From: Rhexocercosporidium sp. MPI-PUGE-AT-0058
Taxonomy: Eukaryota > Ascomycota > Leotiomycetes > Helotiales
Length of the DNA stretch: 64,000 nucleotides
Reading direction: 5' to 3'
NCBI GenBank assembly: GCA_020746875.1
Contig: JAGTJL010000002.1
Coordinates: 496,001-560,000 of the forward strand
Below the pieces are notes generated by a model. The model worked only from the letters and a program-made list of their open reading frames with translations. It searched no databases and was not told where the DNA came from. The position numbers and the translations under genes are program-made. Below are positions 57,138 through 64,000 of the stretch, piece after piece. How positions within the stretch are numbered: position 1 is the stretch's first letter; each line of letters begins with the position of its first letter.

Positions 57138-59217
57138 CTTGGATGATATGCGACTTTTCTGTCGTTGACTTGGGCTGGTTTGGTGTTGATAAGTGAGACT
57201 TGAGAGTTTAAAGGAACGTGTTCGAAAAAGATTCACGCCAAACTTAATGTACGCACAATAAAACGCGCGCCTAATATAGATTTCGCTTAGTATGGTGAAT
57301 GTTTGGACTTGAGTTAGGCACAAAGAAAAAGGCGTGAATCTAAAATCAAATGTCAAAAGAAGCTCTCCATCGACGTTCTATCCAATACTTAGAGCCTGCC
57401 TTTAGGCTTTCGTAACTCCCGCCTGATTTAGTCCTAGTTCCAGTATACATGCAAGCAATATAAATATGACGAAAATAATGGCAGATCCCAAGTCTTTCTC
57501 CAAATCCATCAATATTCCCAAATCAAGCACATGCTTAAAGTCCTGAAAAGATTCAGACTTCAAAGACATTACGGCAGATTAAACAAACTGTGATTTAACT
57601 CAACTAATAAATAAACTTTACCGAGGAAGTCATCTCAGAAGCTAAAATCCAAGGTATACTGTAATCGAGTAGATCCGTGCCGTCAGCCCGTCAAGTGCAC
57701 AGTAAACAGTAGGAATAAGCAGAACTCAAACTAAGCTGGCGATAGAAGCGAGAGGAAGAAGATGATGTATTCCCTAAGCTACGAAGCTTACCTTTCTAGA
57801 TGCCGGAACGGAAACACCCCCCTACCCGAACTAGTCTGACAGTCCTGCCCCACTACAATACTAACAGTTATTATTTAAGCGCTTTACTGGCTAACTATAT
57901 TAGTAGCTCCCTAGGTAGAATTTAACAGCTAGTTTATACTATATAACGCTCACCTCATATGTGTCCTTCATTACCCGCGCTCATGTGATTGGTGCCTTCT
58001 TGAAACTTACCTCTAGTGCTTAAAATGGCATGAGCTACTGGGGCGCAAGAGATCATTTCATAGCTACAAAGCAGGACTCGAGCAATATCCTCTCAATTCT
58101 ACACACGAAGAGAACTATAAGGCCACACTAATATCACCGTGAGCTAAAAAAAAAAAAAAAAAAAGGGACGCCACCATTAGAGGAAAATATAACTCGCTGC
58201 TACTTTGTTAATAAAATCAAGGGTTTACAAGCCTTATTATTGGTCTATACTAATAGTCCTATCTACAAGTCAATAAAGATTAACTATAAGGTATTGTATT
58301 CGTGGCCTCAAGATCATATCTCCTAAGAAATACGTAATACATTCCTATTTTGCAGACTACTACATCTGCTGGAGTTCAAGATGAGCAGGATGGCTATACA
58401 ATGCCTTTGCAAGATGGCCTATTTAAGAACGAGCTTAATGCAGAATTAGACCCTGTAGCAGACACAATTGTTTCCCGGTCGATTTTTTTACGACTTCCAC
58501 GGCCAGGACCCACAATCTACTACTGTCCTGCTAGCTAGTCTTCAAGCAGTCCTTGACAGTAAAGATTCAGAGACTATACACGATATAAAGTCCTCTTCGC
58601 CCGTACCGTTGATCGACTGGTTAATAGCTACTGCTATTTTAGATACCGACCCGGGTGCTCGGCACGAGAGAGATAGTCCAGGCTCTCGTCCGAGGCCTGC
58701 TCTCGATCCAATCAACCCACACGTCTCTTATAAGAGCACTCCGGAACTACCGCTTCTTGATTCCTTCACTGACCCGGGGTCCTTTACGGGTGTGTTTCGG
58801 ACCCTGGTTTCATATGGTGTCAGAGGACATCTAGGAGATGCACAGGGGAACCGACCGAAAAAGATCACTTCAAAATTTCGCTAAATAAACAATGCTCCAT
58901 CACGGAACGACTTCTCGACCTTATATGTTACAACTCTACAACAATCAAATGCAATCACAATATTAATTTTAAAACCTCGTCACCTAAGGTCCTTACAGCT
59001 TTCTATTATTCAACTCGCTCCCGCCGCCTCAACAAGTGAAGCAAGTAACAATACCACCATTTCAATCCAGAGCTCTCAAGATTGCAAAGTCAAGAGAAAC
59101 CCCTACAATGTTACTAATACCACCAAACTAAAGCATATTATTAATAGCCCTCTGCTTAACGCAGCAGGTTCCCTCGAGCATCTTGATCGTTTCCTCGTGC
59201 TTTAGAGGTTCAATCTA
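57138..59217. other. gene-poor AT-rich region, probable transposon remnants
   Basis: From about 57800 the composition shifts to AT rich with scattered stops. A run of 19 adenines lies at 58146-58164. A 139-codon frame at 58468-58884 (FFYDFHGQDPQSTTVLLASL, then IDWLIATAILDTDPG) has no family I recognise and may be part of an old element. No active gene is supported. Confidence 0.5.
58146..58164 (+). repeat. poly-A tract (19 A)
   Basis: An uninterrupted run of 19 adenines inside AT-rich sequence. It could be the tail of an old retroposed copy or simple sequence slippage. Confidence 0.8.
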
Positions 59218-59270
59218 CGGAGAACGCGGCATAAAGTGGCTGGATTACAGGGGACAGCCACTGTAGCTCC
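59218..59270 (+). repeat. left terminal inverted repeat
   Basis: 53 bases beginning CGGAGAACGCGGCATAAAG. It matches the reverse complement of 61237-61289 with three mismatches by eye, and is preceded by TA. Confidence 0.93.
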
Positions 59271-59400
59271 ACTGTAACACATTATAAGAGCCTATAACGT
59301 CTCTCCCAGCGAATATACCCTATAGCCAAGTGATCTCCCCTATAAAGGCGCTATAATATTGTCCGATTTAAGAGGCTCACGTCCCTTTACAAGCATAGAT

Positions 59401-59418
59401 CCCCTGTAATTACAGGGG
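59401..59418. repeat. perfect 18-base palindrome inside the transposon
   Basis: The sequence CCCCTGTAATTACAGGGG is its own reverse complement. Its arm (ATTACAGGGG) also occurs inside the terminal inverted repeat, so it may be a duplicated transposase-binding core. The role is inferred. Confidence 0.8.
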
Positions 59419-59542
59419 AGGTCTCCACTAACGGCGAAGAGTCTAATAGAGGGGTAATCGATCCTCCCTTCTATTTTGTCCTCTACTTTACCACTTTTCT
59501 CTATGACATGATTTCTAAAGCCTTAATTACAATAGAAATACT

Positions 59543-61135
59543 ATGGAGCCAAAGAAAGTCTATAACTACGCAGACTATAGGTTATCTAATGACCAATCAG
59601 AGCTCTCCGACCCCCCTGACTCGATAGTCTCTAGTAAGACGAATAAAAAAGATAAAAAGGAAGCCAACGAATGGTACAAGTTGTCTTCTGATTCCGAAAA
59701 TAAAGAAGAAGAAGTAGATCTTCCGAAGGAGCTATTTCCTACCCAACTTGCTAGCAAATCCAAAGGCAAAGGCAAATCCAGTGCTACGTCGCTATCTAAA
59801 GCATTAGCCACTTCCTTAGTCAAGAAGGAATTCTCTATTAGAGCTAGAATTCGAGCTATTACTATACAAGACGACCACGTACCTATACCTAAGATTACTA
59901 CTATTACCGGAATAGGAAGATCCCGTGTGTATTCACTGTCTACAACTGCTAAAAAGCAAGGATAAAAGGAAGGTTACAATATAATCGTTAAGACGTGACA
60001 TGTTGCAAATGCTTTAAGATCTAGAAGGCCTCAGGTGTCAACTAAAGCTATTAAAGCTATTTTAAAGGTTATAACTAAGAACTCAACAACTAGAGGTTAT
60101 TCGACTACTTAAATCACTAAAGAAGTAAAAAAAGTCGGCTACGAAGTTGCCCCAAGAACTATGTAAAAAATACTCAAAGCCCAGGGCTACAATCAGTGTA
60201 AACTTACACTTAAACCTGGCCTGAATGCTACGAATAAGCAAGCCCGGTATCAGTAGTATATAGAAAAGAAGGACTAGACTTTAGAGGACTAGAAAAACGT
60301 GATCTTTTTAGACGAGACCTCAGTGCAATTAAGAGGGACTAGAGGTCGTCGGCGAATATAGAGATTGCCTAAAAAAGCTTTCCATAAGCATATAATTAAG
60401 AGGCGTTGAAAAGGCTTCTCTGAATTTATATTTTAAGGGTGTTTTTCATATAACAAGAAAGGCCCATGTCACGTATAGGAACCAAAAACTACCTAAGAAA
60501 AGAAAGACCGGAAGGCCGATTTAAATGCAAAGAATACTCTAACTAAAAGAGCTTATAAGGCCAAATGAGTAAAGCAATAAAAGGAATAGATGTAATCCTA
60601 TATTAAACAACACGGCCGCCGGCCTAAAAGAGTACGCAAAAAATGAATATATTCTAAAGAAAATGAAGCTATTATGTGCAAGCCGGGCAAAGGAGGCATT
60701 AATTAGTACCGATACCAAAAGAGAATCTTACTAAAAAAACTACTCCCATTTGCTATAGAGTGCTAAAAGAATAAGCCTAATACTTTAGTCCAAAAAAATA
60801 ACGCTCCTACGCATACGTCTAAATATCAACAAGAGGTTTATAACCTTTAAGAGGTTATAAAGCTTATTTAACCAAGTAACTCTCCTAATCTTAATACAAT
60901 TAAGCCAACGTGGTTTTAAATAAAAAAAGAGACTACGAAAAGAGGCGCAACAAGTAGTCGCCCAAAGCTCAAGGCTAGGTGGGAGAGGTGCTAGGAAAAG
61001 ATGCCACAACAAAAAATCCAAAAATAGATTGAGCGAATTCCGTTTCATATTCAAGAAGTAATTCGTCTAAAAGGAGGCAACAAATATAAGAAAGGACGGA
61101 AGAAAGGACAAGAAAAAGTAGCTATATATTCATAG
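59543..61135 (+). pseudogene. Tc1/Fot-like DDE transposase, inactivated by stop codons
   Basis: One continuous reading frame of about 530 codons runs from the ATG at 59543 to the stop at 61133-61135, interrupted by about two dozen stop codons (hand count) but by no frameshift. The intact first 140 codons (MEPKKVYNYADYRLSNDQ) end in a helix-turn-helix-like part (PKITTITGIGRSRVYSLS). Later parts are clear DDE transposase: NVIFLDETSVQLRG holds the first catalytic Asp (about 60311). NNAPTHTSKYQQEV at about 60797 has Asn where the family has Asp, and PNLNTIKPTW has Lys where the family has Glu. Both changes, and stops at tryptophan positions, are G-to-A transitions on this strand. It cannot make an active enzyme. 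Confidence 0.9.
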
Positions 61136-61236
61136 TAAAAGTTCTCTTGAAGACTGCCAACTCCCCCCCCTAACAGTAATTAAGATAAGCAAATTGCCTC
61201 CAAATTACGCTTCAGAGGCAAAGGTGAGACCTACAG

Positions 61237-61289
61237 GGAGTTACAGTGGCTCTCCCCTGTAATCCAGCCACTTTATGCCGCGCTCTCCG
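61237..61289 (-). repeat. right terminal inverted repeat
   Basis: 53 bases ending in GCGCTCTCCG, inverted relative to the left repeat and followed by TA. Confidence 0.93.
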
Positions 61290-64000
61290 TAACCATGTCT
61301 TAGCTACGAGGCTATTGGCCAATTAGTAAGGAGCGGGCTTTGTAGGAAATTCCTGAAGGGGGTTTCTGATGACTGAGATTCGGAAAAGACTGGACTACAA
61401 GAGGCCACGGAATACGACTTATATAAAATTGTCGGAAGTGTCGATGTGTCGATGTGTGAATAGAGTTTGATCTGCTTCAAGTCAAAGTACCTATCATTTT
61501 TCTCGGCACAGTGGGTTTCTCGGTACGTATTAGGGAGGGACGTTAAGTATTTCTTCGTAATTCAATCTGGCGACATCTACAAGATTCAGCAATTGTGATG
61601 ATGATAGTTATTTGCGTCCTGCGGAGGTATGCCGTAGGCATAACATCCTAAGGCCTCCCAGGGGGCATGAGGACGTGGCTATCTAAGGTCTCATGGGTAC
61701 AGTACTAGGACGGAACATTGCCTCAGAGGACAGGATCGGTGGCCTAGTGGGCAGAATCGCTACTACGCCTATCCCAGCCAGTTAAGATGGTTGCGTTAGA
61801 AAGAAAAAGAACGGAGACATGCTCCAGTTGCAGGTGGGAAAACCACCGGTCGACAAAAGAAAAAGCAAAAATAATCCCTTAGCGCAGAACTCCCAAGATT
61901 CAGCAATTGTGACTGAACTAACGACTTCGTTTTGGCTTTTCGTGGAGCCGACTGTCTGTTTGCACCAACCTCATGCTATCCATCATTCAGCGTTAAATCC
62001 GTTCACGTTCATCCAAGGGTAAAATTTTGGCCTTGTACTTACATTCAAACCCGTTGCATTTATCTGAGCCACCCACGCAACCATGCAGAGGAACGCAGCC
62101 TGATCGTGTGGAAGTTCAGAAAATTAAACATCGAGCCTTCTATTGAGATCGTCAGCGTTCCCATACATCATCAGTACTGCATATCCAATTAAAACCGCCG
62201 ATTCAGTACGAGTAAAGCCTGATTCATACATTTAGAGGCACCTACCTTCGCTTGAGCCATCTATAAAAACAGGCAGAAAGGCGCAGCCGGATCATGTGGA
62301 AGTTGAGACCTCAAAATCTCGAGGCATCTATCGAGATCGTACGGCATGCATTTAAAGCAACTGACTTTCATGCGAGCCACCTGCGTGAATAGGCAGAAGG
62401 GCACAGTCTGATAACGCGGAATTGAGATACGTAAAGTATACAGGCATATCCTCAGGTCGCCCGGGTTTCTTGTGTGTTCGAATAATAGCATGCTATATCT
62501 ATTAAGAATAAATGTCCATTTTCTGAGTAGGCCGATGTAATTGGGTTAGTCAGCTTATTACTATTTCTGCTGCCTTATTTCACACATTCTAAGTGCAGTA
62601 GCCTCATCAGATTCTGGGCGATTTCCGTGCTCCTTTGGAATTTGGTGACTACTGCGGAGTCCTGCATAAAAATACTTTCTCCTACAATCAACGAGTTGGT
62701 TGTACGCCAGAATTACGAGCCCGCAAACCTGGGCGAGCTAAACCAAAGATCTGGAGTGTTGTACTAACCCATGCCTGTGGCCGCACCATGCGTCAAAAAC
62801 AAATTACCGTACCAGCCGATGAATAATCCGATATTACAAGCTCAGCCTTACGCACGCATCACATTCCCGCATCGACTAACGTCGGTAAGTCCGAAGGGAT
62901 GCATTAAGAGCAGAGCTAATGCAAGCACGCATACCGAGTTGATACCACCCTTGAAAACAACTGCCTTGAACAGAATTTTTGTTTTTATTGGTGAATTTAA
63001 ACCTCGAGTTGCGCTATACATAGGCTTTTCCCTAGGCTTCCACTTTTCTTGAGATGTTGTCGGTATTCCCGTACAACTCGATTAGGTCACCACAACGGTG
63101 TTCGTTGATAGGATAAAATCCGCGCCGAATCAAAGGGAATTAGAGTTGATTTTGCTCTGCATTGAATAGAGATTAGGAGGATGGTTTCTTTGATTTGATG
63201 TGTATCATCTCGTATCGCATATGGGTCGACAGCAGGTGCAGGCTTTGGGTGCCGCTCTTCATGCATTTTTCGCCGTCACTGACTCGTCAATGTCGTCTAC
63301 AAGCGAAATCGACTCGTAAGTTGACCATAGTTGCTCTCCAGGCCGAGATCCCCATTCCTTCAATCACGCAAATAGAGAATACCTATTCTTCGGGTTGCTT
63401 TGTCTATATGTACAAAGGGCGCTGGGTTGATCTACTAGCCTTGATGTCTTTGATGCGCGTACATTTGTCTGTCGTCTGTATTGCTTCTGCTGATGCCAGG
63501 CCAAAAAAAAAACTTCCTGGTTATCGACTCTATCGCATATTCATTCTTTCAGCAAGTGCTGTTATATCCTAAGACCGGGTTTGCGGCCAATGGGGATAAT
63601 GCCTGGAGGAGAACAGTGAAAAGCGCCATCGATTCCACAATGCAAGATAGGAAAGTTGTGTTACCACCTATCTTTCAATATGAAGGTGCCAATTGGCTCC
63701 ACTGGATCTGTGGCAGTATAAAGAGTGGCTGAGCCAAGAGTCAAACTCGGTCAGGACCTCGGAGATCTCCTTACAGAGGTGCCAAGGGTTAATCTTTGCC
63801 ACAGCGCCTTTTATGGCAGTGCAGAGTTTTGGTGAGAGCGACTTATATGGTTGGTGGCAGAATATTATGCCCAAGACGGTGTAACAAAGGCCAGCCCTGG
63901 CACCTCCGTACACTGTACTGTAGCCTCTTTGTGCCAAGGAGTATGATCGTGAAGACAACTTGGTTATATTTATCTCTCAGTTCCCCAGAGTTGGACAGTG
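61290..64000. other. gene-poor region to window end
   Basis: No gene is supported in 2.7 kb. It holds the degenerate tandem repeat at 62039-62466 and an isolated box-A-like word (TGGCCTAGTGG at 61740-61750). Frames at 63481-63884 (plus) and 63668-63958 (minus) are not recognisable. Confidence 0.5.
62039..62466. repeat. three degenerate ~120-base direct repeats
   Basis: Three diverged copies start near 62039, 62227 and 62347. Each has CATT(T/C)A..., then GAGCCA(C/T)C (at 62066, 62254 and 62374), AGGCAGAA-like, CAGCCTGAT-like, GTGGAAGTTGAGA-like and GAGATCG-like words in the same order. Copies 2 and 3 are adjacent with a 120-base period. About 68 bases of unrelated sequence separate copies 1 and 2. 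Similarity is clear by eye, but identity was not computed. Confidence 0.7.

Larger units (their letters stand above)
59218..61289 (+). mobile_element. Tc1/mariner-type DNA transposon, degenerate (RIP-like)
   Basis: This is a complete but dead DNA transposon of 2072 bases. It begins and ends with 53-base terminal inverted repeats (59218-59270 and 61237-61289; three mismatches by eye) starting CGGAGA. It is flanked on both sides by the dinucleotide TA (59216-59217 and 61290-61291), the target duplication of Tc1/mariner elements. It carries one transposase frame on the plus strand. The mutations are almost all point changes giving stops, with no frameshift, as expected from repeat-induced point mutation. 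An internal perfect palindrome lies at 59401-59418. Confidence 0.93.

Noticed and set aside
63481..63958. Frames on both strands near the right edge
   Set aside because: Neither shows a recognisable family or consistent exon structure, and they overlap on opposite strands.

Overview
The window looks like nuclear DNA of a filamentous ascomycete. Genes are split by short introns (about 50-170 bp) with GT-AG borders and CTAAC-type branch points. Proteins match typical Pezizomycotina families: a hybrid histidine kinase, a GH3 beta-xylosidase, a GT31-like glycosyltransferase, a Fig1 family protein and BTB proteins. The class may be Leotiomycetes, but this is only an impression. All exon boundaries were read by hand from splice signals and frame continuity, and there is no transcript support.

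Layout. 1-2341 (minus): 5' three quarters of a synaptojanin-like phosphoinositide phosphatase that runs off the left edge. 5664-8548 (plus): soluble GAF-type hybrid histidine kinase behind a long CT-rich leader. 9324-10742 (plus): secreted class 3 lipase. 13604-16465 (minus): CorA-like membrane protein. 16936-17968 (minus): Fig1-like four-span membrane protein. 19882-20774 (minus): single-pass surface protein. 21943-23622 (plus): GT31-like glycosyltransferase with a cysteine-rich tail. 25091-26314 (plus): homocysteine S-methyltransferase. 28387-29384 (plus): disordered conserved protein. 31789-34107 and 37607-38263 (plus): two BTB-related proteins, the first with an AT-hook. 39043-41941 (minus): GH3 beta-xylosidase in eight exons. 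44250-49604: compact block with a hypothetical protein, PXR1 (minus), a coiled-coil protein, SVP26 (minus) and BUD23. 50004-51857: two related small secreted cysteine-patterned proteins. 53524-57137: two convergent histidine-phosphatase paralogues. 57800-64000: gene-poor repeat territory.

The best-supported structural discovery is a complete Tc1/mariner-type transposon at 59218-61289. It has 53-bp inverted repeats, TA duplications and one transposase frame with about two dozen stops and no frameshift. The pattern of changes (TGG to stop, D to N, E to K) fits repeat-induced point mutation. A degenerate ~120-bp tandem repeat lies at about 62039-62466.

Functionally the window mixes housekeeping genes (rRNA processing, ER-Golgi sorting, sulphur amino-acid metabolism, phosphoinositide turnover) with secreted or accessory genes (lipase, xylosidase, small secreted proteins). 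I found no biosynthetic cluster, CRISPR array, rRNA or convincing tRNA gene. The least explained coding features are the small secreted protein pair, the CorA-like protein with GMQ and extra membrane segments, and the AT-hook/BTB-like protein.
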